A stretch of DNA of 64,000 nucleotides from Atherix ibis. Lineage: Eukaryota; Arthropoda; Insecta; Diptera; Athericidae. The stretch's first letter is position 1. Each line of letters begins with the position of its first letter. Position numbers and translations under genes: made by a program. This document shows positions 11,483 through 22,753 of this stretch, piece by piece. The stretch lies in contig OY282605.1 of NCBI GenBank assembly GCA_958298945.1, positions 109,674,267 to 109,738,266 on the forward strand, written 5' to 3'. Below the pieces are notes generated by a model, which worked only from the letters and a program-made list of their open reading frames with translations, did not search any database and was not told the origin of the DNA.

Positions 11483-12258
11483 TACCTCGTACGTTCATAA
11501 ATACCATACATATATTATGTCAGATGGTAAGTGTGCGTGCAAACAATATCTGTGGGCAGGGTAATCGTCCTTGGTTTTTTCTGAAGGTCCTGCTTTGCTT
11601 CGAATTCAGTAATAATGGAGTCTGAAATAGTCGGCAATTTTTGAAGATAAAGGATAGTGTTGCCCTATAAAGAAGGAAAACCTGAGCAATTTCCAAATTA
11701 ATGGATAAATGTTCTTTTTTTAAAATATTTTATTAATAACTGATTTATATAAACATTATCATAAACATGAGTGATTTCATCGATATGTACAAATTTTATT
11801 TACTTAGAAGATACTTTTGTATAAATAGTGAATATTTTTCAAATAAATTCAAAATAAAAATCAAATTTAAACTACTCTTATTTTCAATCGGCCAGCTATC
11901 ATGGACTTTGCAAATTGGCTTGTTCACAAGAGTCCAGCTTTGGAAACTTCAATTCATTTTCTTCACTGGCAAAGACTTATTACCTTAAAGCTTAACCTGA
12001 GTCTGGGTTAGCCCGTGGTTATTAATATCATCAAAAGAAATAACATTTAAAATATAAAATTCACCTACATCCATTACATAGCTACCCTGCAAACTACGAG
12101 CCTAACGACCACAGATGTGAAAACATGTGGTCAATGACCACGTCGAAACCACTGAGCATGGAAGACTATAGAAAGAAACAGTCACCGTCGGTGTGGCAGT
12201 TCATTACAGACATAACGGTGACTTAAAGCATCGGTTCCTAATAGGAGCCTCATTAATA
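11483..12258. other. Intergenic, no gene seen
   Basis: Unassigned sequence. About 12080-12250 is less AT-rich and looks like old repeat material, but I could not name it. Confidence 0.45.
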
Positions 12259-13092
12259 TTGGGCTGTTCGGAAAGTAATTTCGTTGTTTCCCAACAGATG
12301 ACTTAATTATATTTTTCATAACCAACTTCACACTTAACCCGCATAATTATATGTGTATTTTGACAGCCAACAGCAAGGCTGGCTTGTCAAAAAATTCGAT
12401 TGATTCTGCACCGTAGTTTTTGGTAGATACCCTTTTAAATATGGATGAGGCATATTTTACTTTTTACTATAGAAAAGATAAAAATGCTGTTCAAGCAAGA
12501 AAAAAATTATCCGATGTGTATGGAGAACATGTGTGAAGTGAACGCCAGTGCCAAAACTGGTTTTCAAAATTTCGATCCGGCAATTTTGATCTCGAAGATG
12601 CACCACGTTCTGGAAGGCCAGTTGATGATGATGAAGACATAATAAAGGAATTAATTGATACAAACAGGCGAATAACAACTCGTAAGATCGCTGAGAGATT
12701 AAATTTATCGAATTCGGCCGTTCATGATCATCTTAAACGGCTAGGTTTAATCTCAAAGCTCGACATATGGAAAAAATTTGTGCCGTCGCATTGACGTTTG
12801 TGATTTGCTTACCATCGTTGGGGACGAGAAATGGGTTGTCTACAACAATTTTAAGCGCAAAAGATCCTAGAGTAGAAAATATGAACCGGATCAAAACACT
12901 TTGAAAGCCAATATTCATCAAAAAAAGGTTATGCTATCTGTTTGGTGGGATTTCAAAGAAATCGTTTATTTTGAGATTCTATCGAGCAACACAACGATCA
13001 ATTCTGAAATGTACTGTCATCAGTTGGACAAATTGAATGATTCACTTAAAGAAAAAATGCCAGAATTGGTCAATAAACAAAGAAAAAATAGA
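12259..13092 (+). mobile_element. Internally deleted mariner, family A copy 2
   Basis: Same left end as copy 1 (TTGGGCTGTTCGGAAAGTA after TA). The transposase remains include the two N-terminal helix regions (KTGFQNFDPAILI in one frame, the GRPVDDDEDIIKEL segment in another, LNLSNSAVHDHLKRLG), then a deletion, then the first catalytic aspartate in VGDEKWVVY, followed by KVMLSVWWDFKEIVYFEIL. Frameshifts and stops separate the parts. It stops near PELVNKQRK, just before the region holding the second catalytic aspartate, and no right inverted end is visible. The element is inactive. Confidence 0.8.
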
Positions 13093-13594
13093 CAAATTTA
13101 TAAAAATAGATTAAAGTTTTTTGCCGGTTAGTATGTTGTTTGATAAGAAACAACTTAATCAAAATGATACATTAAATAATTAAAATAAACAAATGAAAAA
13201 AATTAAATTTGAAATAAACTATGAAAAAGAAATGTAATTTTTGCTTTTTAATATTATAAAAATAAAATAAAATAAAATGCTAAAATTTCTACTTCGTCAA
13301 AAAAAAACCACTTCCTGATGAATTAAGTTTGATGACAACCTGGACGATCTACGCATTCGGTCCTCTTTACAAACAAATTATTCAATTTGCATTAAGTCGT
13401 CTACTTTGTTCGTAAAGCCGATTGGTACCACAGACCACAGAATTATTTCTCCAGCACTGCGATGGATTTAGATTGTTCTTTAGATCCAAAGATCTGGAAT
13501 TTTGACTTATCCATTTTTGAAATTCTCAGTAGTACATTTTTAATAGAATAAAGCCCAATTATTTTTGCTGTGCACAGTTTTTCAATAAGAGTAT
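13093..13594. other. Intergenic, no gene seen
   Basis: AT-rich to about 13300, then less AT-rich (13300-13550), without recognisable coding. Confidence 0.45.
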
Positions 13595-13945
13595 AATGTT
13601 GGTTTTTTTTTCAAATAAAATAAAAAAGAATGTGGCAAAGCAAAATTTATTGTTTTATTTTGATGTATTATCGATGCAATTATGTTTCGAAAATAACATC
13701 ATCCAAATGGTCGATGGTTCCAATTCTCCTACGTTGTGCAATAAATCCGGCCTTATTTCACGTATTTGGCGTTCACTATTCAATTTCATTGCAGCAACGG
13801 TTGCTGGTTTATTGACATAGACCAATTACTTCAAATGACCCTTGCAAAACTTTTCCCGCAATAAATCGGGCACGTAGCGCCGTTTTGCTGAAACCACATA
13901 TTCGCTAAATCAATATCTTTCAATTCAGGCCATAAAAAGTTATTT
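13595..13945 (-). mobile_element. Tc1/mariner-type transposase fragment, family F copy 2
   Basis: The minus strand reads as the C-terminal half of the transposase type also found at 17906-18871: LANMWFQQNGAT (the catalytic aspartate of QQDGAT is asparagine here) and, after frameshifts, INQQPLL and a segment related to the ICEIRPDLLLKVVENW block. Only about 350 bp remain, abutting a LINE remnant on its right. Confidence 0.6.
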
Positions 13946-13950
13946 ATTAC

Positions 13951-15321
13951 CTATACTTTGTACAAACGATCACTTTTGTTGAAATGTAAAGGTGCCTCGT
14001 GAATAATTTGTAGATTGGCTTCGGCCTCGTAACGACAATTTTGTTTAATCCATAAACGCACTCTCTTCAAATTGTATTTCAGTCGTCTAAGCGAAATCAT
14101 ATTTGCAAAATCCAGATAGTCAATCTTAGAGTTTAAAAGTTGGTTAATTGTGTCTATTTTCAAGTGTAGGCATCCTAAGCACATTAAGCCGATCTGTGTA
14201 TTTTCAAGTGTAGGCATCCTAAGCACATTAAGCCAATCGAAATCATTCAATGCTAATATCACAAAATTGCGCTGCATCGATTCAATACGCTTAATATGTG
14301 TGCCGTACGTAATAGGTTGCATATTCTAAGGTTACTTGTATTTGACAGTTCTCTTGACCATCCTTTGAAAATACTAAAACTGAACTATTTTTGGAAACAA
14401 TATAACTCACGTGAGGAATAAATTCAAACTTCTTATCCAGTTAAATCCCCAAGTCGGTAACAGAGTGAACACGTCTTATAAGAATTCCCGAAAAATTATA
14501 TTTGAAAGTGCTAGAAAATTTCATAACTTCACATTCGGAATACGCCAATTCTAAAAGATGTTCGAATCCTCTTGTAAGAGACCAAATTCATTAATATTTC
14601 GAATGCTAGAGAAAAATTTTATATTATCCGCATAGATCAGAATTTTAGTGTTTATTTAGTTTTAAAATATCAATTGAAAAGTAAACAACAACGGACCAAG
14701 ATGGCTACCCTGAGGAATACCAGATAGAGCTTTATTGTCTGTCGATGTAGACTCACAGAAAGATATATTGTAAGTCCTGCTTTTTAAATGGGAACCAAAC
14801 CAATCAATAAGTAGTAGAGAAAAGCCCTATTTCTTAAGCTAAGAATAGAATACCTTGATAAGTCAAGAATAGAATACCTTAGGAACACTGGACAACTTTG
14901 TAATTGGCCTATAATTAATTACCTCACTTTTTGAGCCTTTCTTAAGAATGGCAATTTACCATTCTTAATTGACGAGTAATACCGCGGAACATGATTTAAT
15001 GAAAGCCGGATGGATACCATATGGACCACAATAAAAATCATTTTTAAGGTCATTGATGCCACCTAAGATGGTATCTTGGGTTATTTGAGATATATATTCA
15101 GAAGAGATAGGGAAATTGGGAAAATTGATGAATTTATTTTCGTTAGATTGGAAGCTCCACGTGGAAAAAGATTTCTCAATATAAGATGCGAAATAAGTAT
15201 TTCTGTTATGTAAATTGAAGTCTGTAAAGGTCCAAGCGTGGAAAATGATCAGAAAAGTGCTCATACTAGTTTCACACTCTGCCAAAAGCCATCTACCTAT
15301 CCTTTTATACCTTAATGGCAA
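13951..15321 (-). mobile_element. Jockey/CR1-type LINE remnant, minus strand
   Basis: Reverse transcriptase pieces run right to left. ILGGINDLKNDFYCGPYGIH is near 15000-15090, a KKGSKSEVINYRPITKLSS segment near 14880-14950, GIPQGSHLGPLLF near 14682-14720 and YADN (catalytic YADD altered) near 14620-14635. The C-terminal tail with RIESMQRNFV and ALNDFDWLN is at 13951-14322. The order and spacing match a non-LTR reverse transcriptase. Stops and frameshifts are numerous, and neither an endonuclease domain nor ORF1 is visible. A 36-bp segment is tandemly doubled inside (about 14156-14238). Confidence 0.75.
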
Positions 15322-15369
15322 CTTGATTCTACAATTTACTAAAGTGCGTTACTGAGAACATTGCCGAGA

Positions 15370-15770
15370 TAATAAATCAACGTGGAACTCACATACTAGG
15401 TTCAAAACAAACATTAAATAGTTAACTTTTAATACAGAACAAATTATAAAACCCACTTGGACTTATGGAATAGAACTTTGGGTTCAACCAAAAGATTCAA
15501 CTCTGTAAAATTATTGGTATCTCTTTTTATGTTTGTAATAATGTTTACATCTTGACTAAATGTTCTCTTTGTTCATCCTGTCATCATAATCCACTCATAA
15601 GAATAACTTGTTTCTATTACCCTCTGCAAAAACAGTTATTGGAGACTTAAGAGACCGAGACTCCAAGATTTATTAGAATCTTCTTAATCTCGTTCGATGG
15701 AGAAAAGCAAGTGGGTGTTTACTATCACTTCATTACTTGACGATATTGTTAATTTATTTTGTGATGAAAT
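15370..15770 (+). mobile_element. Second LINE fragment, plus strand
   Basis: Translated pieces such as RFKTNIK, EQIIKPTWTYGIELW and, further on, RRLKRPRLQDLLESS resemble the C-terminal end of jockey-type reverse transcriptases (the motif around TYGIELWG). The orientation is opposite to the neighbouring LINE, so it is a separate insertion or a local inversion. Confidence 0.45.
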
Positions 15771-15979
15771 ATAAAAAAATAGAATACCCTAATTATCCTT
15801 GTTATATCGAAATACTAATTTTAAATACCAAGTCATTTCCAAATTACCTTGTAAAATATTGAATATGAAATCGTGTGAATGACAGTAATGAAATTATAGG
15901 AAAATATTACATTATGTTGGAAAATTGTGTGATCATAGGGATATTGATAAAAACTTACTTTTAAAAAAGTATACGAGTA

Positions 15980-16853
15980 CGAGGTCTGTTCAAAACGTAT
16001 CGCGAATTTTGAATTTCCGCGGGTTACGTATATTTGATTTTCGATTTTTTTTGTGGCGTTATATTGGTACTCATATCTCTCACTTATGCCGACAAGTTCG
16101 GCCATTTTGAATGTTCAGTTAATTTTTGACAGCTGCTTTGCTTGCACGTGTTTTGGCCCGTCTTCGATTTTTGCCAATTCCAAAAAATGGATCAAAGAAT
16201 CTGTTTCGGGAACAAGAAAAAGTCACAGGGGGTCAGATCTGGGGAGTACGACGGCTGCGGCACTATTAGTGTGTTGTTTTTGGCCAAAAAAAAAACGATG
16301 CGTGAGCAGGAGCGTTATCATGGTGCAAAAGCCAATTTTTGTTTTTCCACAAATCCGGGCGTTTCTGGCGGATTGCTTCACGTAACTTGCGCATAACTTG
16401 CAGGTAATATTCCTTATTGAGCGTTCTACCCTGTGCCAAGAACTCATGATGCACCACGCCCCTGCAATCGAAGAAAACTGTAAGCAAAACCTTCAGATTC
16501 GACCGAACTTGGCGCGTTTTTTTCGGTCTTACCACGTCATAACCACAAACTCATGATTCGTCACCAGTTATGATCCTCTGGAACAAATTTGGGTCGTCGC
16601 GGACAGAGTCCAACAGCTCCTTAACAATGTTAATGCGATGCGGTTTTTGGTCGAAAATGGGCAAAAATCGAAGACGAGCTAAAACACGTGCAAGCAAAGC
16701 AGCTGTCAAAACTTAACTGAATATTCAAAATGGCCGAACTTGTCGGCATAAGTGAGAGATATGAGTACCAACATAACGCCACAAAAAAATCGAAAAAGGA
16801 ATATACGGAACCCGCGGAAATTCAAAATTCGCGATACTTTTTGAACATACCTA
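15980..16853 (-). mobile_element. Mariner family B copy 1, long inverted ends
   Basis: Left end CGAGGTCTGTTCAAAACGT after TA; the right ~193 bp (about 16660-16853) is an inverted copy of the left ~193 bp. The interior, on the minus strand, codes part of a mariner transposase: [51 protein letters not shown] (second catalytic aspartate). The part with the first aspartate is deleted here, and the C-terminus is cut after the [11 protein letters not shown] equivalent, where the inverted end begins. No N-terminal helix-turn-helix is present. It is non-autonomous and degenerate at its right tip. Confidence 0.82.
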
Positions 16854-17842
16854 ATTTTTATAATTGTACATATTTTAAAATATCTTTCCAATAACCAATT
16901 TTAATACAAAAAAAAATATAAATAAGAGTTAATAGAAAAAAGAATAACAAAAGCTTTTGATTATCTACACAAGTAATTCGGCACGTTTAAAGGTGAAAAG
17001 AATTGATAATAATCAGTTCTTATACTTGTTAGAAGAAATCAACACTGATTGTTAGATTTTTACAATAAATATTAAATGGCGATCACTTTTTATAATAAAG
17101 AATAAATTTATTAAAAGTAATGCATTTGTTAAAAAATATATATTGCAATTTTGTATATTTTTCCGAGTATCATTTTCAATTATAAATCTTTTCACCTCTG
17201 CTGCATAAATATAGTTAAAATATGTCGAATTATTATAAAAATAGTCTTTCTCATTCGAGTAACTGAGAATTTCCCCGTTTCTTATACGAATAACATTGTC
17301 ATTATATCAGAATTTCCACCAAGAAATTTGAAGAGTGAAATTTTCTTTTTCGAAAATTATTTTTTCTATCTTTTACGAGGTAATAAATTCTTAAAACGAG
17401 CAATTTTTCTGATTTATTGTATATTTTCAATTATCTGATCACATAAAGTGTTTTAAGTTTATTTGTATTGTAATTTTATATAATTTGTATGAACAATAAA
17501 TTTCTTTTTGTGTTTTCTTTGATAATTATTTTTATTTAGTGCAGATAATATGTATAATAATAATAATAATTCCTATCGAATATGTGCATGTTTATGAAAA
17601 TTCATTCAATAGTTTATAGATCATAGTACAAGAAAAGATAATATATACTGCCCCGATTTGTAAGAACCCATCTAGAAGGTATAAACATAATTGTAATGTG
17701 TTTATACATTTTCAAATACCTTTACACCTACTAATTTTCGTAATATACACATATACTCGTATTTTAGCTTTCCTCAACCAATATATACAAGGTGACAAAA
17801 AAAAGGGATTTTAAATACGGGTGATATATTTTTAAGAGTACC
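16854..17842. other. AT-rich intergenic stretch, no gene seen
   Basis: No convincing coding frame; the open frame at 17151-17438 is low-complexity AT sequence without a domain. Confidence 0.5.
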
Positions 17843-18880
17843 CGTGTGGTCATATTTGAAATATCAAAGTCGTCTATTGTATTCAGTAAAGTTTGCAATT
17901 TCTTAATGAAAAGATACACACCTCAGCAACGCTTGGAAGTTATCCAATTTTTTTATAAAAATATTCGTTCTTTTATTACAACTTATCGTGCACTTCTTCC
18001 AATTTATGGTCGCCATAGTTGGACTAGTGTGCTCGCTATTCGTTAAATTTGGGAAAGTTTTGAATGCAATGTTCGCGTCCCAATAAGACAAAGTTCCGGT
18101 AGAAGTGCCGAAAATATTGCCTGCGTTCAGGCAAAATTATCGAATTCAAGGCATTCTCAACATTTGGGACTGTCTGCCATAACAACATGGCGTATCTTAT
18201 GGTTGGATTTGGTCTTACATTCTTAAAAAATTCTTATCACAAGAATTGAAACTCTTGGATCCTCGTAAAATCAGAAAAAGTGAATTCGGTGTATACACTA
18301 AATTATCTTTTCTGAGCTGAAGCTAATCCACAAATTGTTCACGAGGAACCTTTACATTTCGAAAAAGTGACCGTTTATTATGGTTTATGGCACCGTAGCA
18401 TCATCAGTCCTTATTTTTTTTTCAAAATGAGGAACGAGTTGCCGTTACTGTCAATGGTGAGCGGTGCAGATCGATGGCAACAAACTTTTTATGGCCCGAA
18501 AATGGATTTAATGAATATGTGGTTTTAACAACGCGACGCTACCTACTGATTTATTGCGCGGAAAATTTGGCAAGTCGATAATTTCAAAATATGCAGATGT
18601 ACAATAGCCTCCAAGTTGTTGTGATTTAACACGTTGGCACTTCTTGTGGGGTCAATGGAAGTCATTGGTCTATGTCATAAAACCTGCAATTATTGATACT
18701 TTAAAATTGAATATTGAACGCCAAATTTGTGAAATAAGGCCAGATTTATTGCTCAAGGTGGTCGAAAATTGGATCCATCGTATTCGGTTCTGTAAACAGA
18801 GCAGAGGCGGCTATTTGAATGAAGTTATTTTCAGAACACAATTGCATCGATTATACTTCAAAATCAACTAATAAATTTTG
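17843..18880 (+). mobile_element. Tc1/mariner-type transposase remnant, family F copy 1
   Basis: ATG 17906 opens MKRYTPQQRLEVIQFFYKN, the N-terminal helix-turn-helix typical of a widespread insect transposase family (DUF4817-type start with a DDE_3-type core). Later blocks in shifted frames are SSGRSAENIACVQAKL, SQHLGLSAITTWRIL, EKVTVYYGLW, and the C-terminal KSLVYVIKPAIIDTLKLN with IRPDLLLKVVENWIHR ending near 18871. At least four frame changes and several stops are present, so it is a pseudogene. Terminal inverted repeats could not be fixed. Confidence 0.75.
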
Positions 18881-19944
18881 CTCTGCTACATTACTTTTTT
18901 GGTTTATTTGAAGAAAAAAAAACATATCACTCTTATTGGAAAATCATGTATAATTAAGTCATTAAACTCATCAAAACACCGCCGCCATGATGTCTCCTGT
19001 CTTTCTTTTTTTTATCGGATTTACTTACTAGTGAACTATTTAAAGTCCTTTCTTTCAAGTATTTCATCGCAGTACTCATTTCGCCAGGAATTATCTTTAG
19101 TTTACCCAAAAGCTTCTGGTGCGGATATATTGCGAAACATAGAATTTTTTTCAACAGCTCAATGCAAATATGGGATTCCCTGCATCGCAATTATTCCTTT
19201 CTAAAACCTTCTCCTCCCATGAACTTTGTGAGGATACATACTCCTGCATTATAAAAAAAAATATTTATTTATTTATAGCAGGTACCCTATGACCATAAAC
19301 CAAGGTTCACTGCTTTAGCACCAAGCCTTTGAAATCGCTGGCGACACAAATGCTCGTTAGTTCTTTACATAGTATGTTATTAGTGGACATATTAAAAGTG
19401 TTGCTGGAAAGTCAGGTTCCAAGTCTGGCTTCTCTCATCTCTGAGTTTGCCTCCTGTTTAGCAGTCAACACGTCAGGTAAAACCGTAATTCTTAGTCATA
19501 AGGGTGAGCAGATTTTGCCAGAAAGTATGCCCAATCAGTTCCCAAAATATCCACATGACCTGGAATCTACCGAAGTCCAGCATGTTTATTATTAAACAAT
19601 AAGTTGCGAATGTGGTCGGAGTTGCTCTTTATGCCCAAAATGACTTTGACGACACAGAGCGTGTCAGTATAAATAACAATCCTGCGCTGCTGCAATCAAA
19701 GTTTTAGACCAAAAGAAGCTCCCCTGAGAGAAAAATTACCGTATTTTTGTGGTGATTTATAAATTCTTTGGTGTAGATGGGCGCGTCAAACTAATTTAAA
19801 CAACGGGCCATTTAATTCGACTGGTTAAATTACCCCAGTCCATATCACATTTTAAAAAAATTTTAAAATTATATTTTCAAGTGAGAATGTAGTTTAGTGA
19901 ATTTAAATAGACAATATATAATTATATAAAATTCGGCCTAGTAG
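18881..19944. other. Intergenic, unassigned
   Basis: Contains an 88-codon open frame (19329-19595) in less AT-rich sequence with no family I recognise and no splice context. It may belong to an unrecognised repeat. Nothing else is supported. Confidence 0.4.
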
Positions 19945-20035
19945 AACATTCATTAGCGAGCTGGACTACCACCATAGAGATCGTGGGTTGGAATCCCACT
20001 GAAGCATGATACTACGCTAATTTCCAAAAAAAAAA
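19945..20035 (+). repeat. tRNA-derived SINE copy, plus strand
   Basis: TTAGCGAGCTGGACTACCAC and the degenerate B-box GGGTTGGAATCCC, then TACTACGCTAATTTCC and an A-rich run. The GCTGGACTAC and ACGCTAATT words are shared with the copy at 1985-2072, which supports one dispersed SINE family in this genome. Confidence 0.5.
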
Positions 20036-20310
20036 CCACTTTATTTCTGATTCTACTTTAATTTTGTTATCCCGTTATTCTTTACCAGCTTTCAAAACGT
20101 GGATAAACACCCGTATTGGTCAAAGATAACCTGACATGGACAAAGCATGGCACCGCACCAAACTGCACGAAAAATACCGGTAGGATCGATCATCTGCTAA
20201 GCAAAAATAAAAACATGGTTTTAAAACCTATGCAAATATAATTGAATATTTGTAAAAAGTACCCCTCCCCCCATGTTCCGGAAGGAATGTTAAAGGTAAC
20301 TGCAGAGATT

Positions 20311-20548
20311 TGTAATAATATTGCTTGTTCATTAGTGAACAGCCGCTGTATGTCACTGTTGGTACTATAATATATGCCTATGGTTATTGTGAACGCACCC
20401 ATCAATGTATTTTGCCATTGTATACTGGGGGCCTCAGTTGAGCGTCAACCATCATCATGACAACATCTTATATTCAATAAACTACGCATGATTATTCAAC
20501 TAGTAAATTAAAGTCTTTTATTTTATAATAATACCGACAATTATTACA
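20311..20548 (+). repeat. 5' LTR of element 2
   Basis: 238 bp, TGTAATAATA to ATTATTACA, so the ends are short inverted repeats with TG...CA. A TATA-like ACTATAATATATG lies near 20363-20376 and AATAAA at 20476-20481, consistent with promoter and polyadenylation roles. Confidence 0.93.
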
Positions 20549-20562
20549 TGGTGTCAGAAGTA
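20549..20562 (+). other. Primer-binding site, tRNA-Leu type
   Basis: TGGTGTCAGAAGT immediately follows the LTR. It is complementary to the 3' end of tRNA-Leu (...ACTTCTGACA plus CCA). Confidence 0.75.
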
Positions 20563-20890
20563 AAACTTGGAACGTAATTAGATCGTGGTTGGGAGAGCGG
20601 ATTATTGAAAATTAATGAATTTTCGTGGATTTTTTGGAAAAGACATCGTGTTCGGTATCGAAAAAAGGAATTCAACGTACAAGGGTGACGTCACGTTGTG
20701 AAATAGTTGTGAAATAGTGTGCAACATTGCGAATTGTGGTGAAATACCTGACAAATATTGAAAATCATCGGATTTTGGGAGCATCATAGTCTGAAACGTG
20801 GATATGATCACCAAGCCATCATCAGAAAAATATTTATCGTAAATATTTTTGGATTATTTGTTTTGGAAAATTGGATATTTAGCTGAAAAC

Positions 20891-22753
20891 ATGTCAAACG
20901 ATCGTCTACCGAAGGAATTGGATTGCACAAACGTGGCAAAGGAATGGCGCGCATGGAAAAATGAATTTTTGATGTACATGCGAGCAACGGGTAAAGCAAC
21001 GGGAACCGAATCAATAAAAATTGCAACATTTTTGTGGTTAATTGGCCGGCAAGCGCGGGAAATTTATAATACATTGTTTCCAAATGATGGAACGGAAAAT
21101 GGTATTCTCGGAGAGAATATTGTAGTTGCACCAGTTGCGGGTGAAAAAGAAGAACCAGATCAAAATGCTGCTATCGCAGTAGCCAACCAGCGTACATTAA
21201 ATGATATTTTGAAGGCGTTCGATGGATATTGCATTCCAAAGAAAAATACAACTATGGAATCATTTACGTTCAACAAAGTGTTGCAAAAAGAAAAGCAACC
21301 GTTTGCTGAATTTGAAACTGAACTTCGCAAGCAAATTCAGTTTTGTGATTTCAATTGTAAATGTGATTGTGGAAAGGAATTGAAATATGAAGAACGCATG
21401 TTGAAAGATAGAATCATCATTGGTGTGGAGGATAAAAAATTGCAATTGAAGCTGTTGGATGGCAAGGATGAGCCATTAAACAAAGTAATTGAAATGTGTA
21501 AAACGTACGAAGCAGCGAAAGAAAATAAGGTTATGTTGAACACAAATAACCAATCAAGTATCAACAGTGTGGCTGAGCATCAGTCATCGGAAACAGTTAA
21601 TGCGGTTACACGTCGTGCATGTTACAATTGTGGTAATGATTTCACAGCAAATCATATGGAATCTTGCAAAGCCAAGAATATCAGCTGCCGGTCATGTGGT
21701 CGTAAGGGTCATTTCCAGCGTTTTTGCAAATCGAAGGGAAAACAAGTGGACAATAAGGGAATCAAAGCGGAGAACAATTTTGGAAACCGTAAGCCGGACA
21801 ACAACAACAGCACTAACAATGGAAAACAACAACAACACTCAATCGACTGGGGTAACTCAGGTAATCTGGTACAAATCATTGATGGTAGTGCGAACAGGGA
21901 CATTAAAGTAAATCGTATTTATAGAATAAATTCAAGCAACGTGGCCAATCATATGAAGCGATGGTATAAAGAGTATCAGATAGGAAATCAATTAGTTAAA
22001 TTTAAGCTGGACACTGGATCTGATGTGGACTGCATTCCGGCCAAAATATTCAAGAAGCTGGGGGTTGAATTGCAAAATGAGAATGAAAAATATTCGGTTT
22101 TTGATTATAATGGAAATAAAGTAAATGTTTTGGGAACGGTTAAATTAAAATGCATTGATACAAAGTTACAAACGGAACATTTTTCTCATTTTATTGTTGT
22201 CGATGATGTATGTGAACCGATACTCGGTCTTGAATCAAGCGAACGATTTGGATTAATTAAACGAACAGATGTAAGTTCTGTTGCTAGTTTGTCACAAACA
22301 GGGGATGAATTTTTGAAAAACAATCGTGATGTCTTCGAGGGTTTGGGTAAATTTCCGGGAAAGTTTTCGATAAACATTAGGGAGAATTCAAAGCCAGTCC
22401 TTCACTATAAGAAACGGATACCAAACTCATTGTTGAATAGATTAAAGTTACAATTGGAAAAAATGGTACAGGATGGAATCATTTCACCTGTTGATTACCC
22501 AACGGACTGGGTTAATAATTTGCAAATAATCGAAAAGCCTAACTCGAGTGAACTTCGTATTTGCTTAGACCCAAAACCACTCAACGATTGTATCAAGCGT
22601 GAACATTTTCTGATTCCAACGATCGATGATTTAATGTCTGGTTTGGCAGATAAATGCGTTTTTTTCAGTTTTAGATTTGAAAAGTGGCTATTGGCAAATG
22701 GAATTGGACGAAGTAAGTTCAGATTTAACAACATTTATGACTCCGTTTGGTAG
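20891..22753 (+). CDS. gag-protease-RT (first part) of element 2
   Basis: The ATG at 20891 (MSNDRLPKELDC) is the likely start; the open frame extends upstream only through a non-ATG stretch. Gag begins with WRAWKNEFLMYMRATGK. It continues to two zinc knuckles, CYNCGNDF...C near 21620 and CRSCGRKGHFQRFC near 21684-21726, for RNA binding. The protease has LDTGSDVDCIP near 22009-22041. Reverse transcriptase starts at about 22340 with LLNRLKLQLEKMVQDGIISP and LRICLDPKPLN. The frame leaves the RT at a run of seven T (22659-22665) and meets a stop at 22753. The 621-codon product would lack the RT active site. Gag and pol are in one frame without a stop between them. Confidence 0.9.
   Translation: MSNDRLPKELDCTNVAKEWRAWKNEFLMYMRATGKATGTESIKIATFLWLIGRQAREIYNTLFPNDGTENGILGENIVVAPVAGEKEEPDQNAAIAVANQRTLNDILKAFDGYCIPKKNTTMESFTFNKVLQKEKQPFAEFETELRKQIQFCDFNCKCDCGKELKYEERMLKDRIIIGVEDKKLQLKLLDGKDEPLNKVIEMCKTYEAAKENKVMLNTNNQSSINSVAEHQSSETVNAVTRRACYNCGNDFTANHMESCKAKNISCRSCGRKGHFQRFCKSKGKQVDNKGIKAENNFGNRKPDNNNSTNNGKQQQHSIDWGNSGNLVQIIDGSANRDIKVNRIYRINSSNVANHMKRWYKEYQIGNQLVKFKLDTGSDVDCIPAKIFKKLGVELQNENEKYSVFDYNGNKVNVLGTVKLKCIDTKLQTEHFSHFIVVDDVCEPILGLESSERFGLIKRTDVSSVASLSQTGDEFLKNNRDVFEGLGKFPGKFSINIRENSKPVLHYKKRIPNSLLNRLKLQLEKMVQDGIISPVDYPTDWVNNLQIIEKPNSSELRICLDPKPLNDCIKREHFLIPTIDDLMSGLADKCVFFSFRFEKWLLANGIGRSKFRFNNIYDSVW

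Noticed and set aside
16266..16535. Host gene encoding a SETMAR-like protein
   Set aside because: The frame lies wholly within a mariner copy with inverted ends and lacks any SET domain or intact transposase.
17151..17438. Olfactory-receptor-like hydrophobic peptide
   Set aside because: The hydrophobicity comes from T-rich sequence; there are no splice sites or family motifs.
22655..22680. Programmed ribosomal frameshift in element 2
   Set aside because: The shift lies in the middle of the reverse transcriptase palm, not between gag and pol, and needs +1 at a plain T-run; a mutation or sequencing error is simpler.
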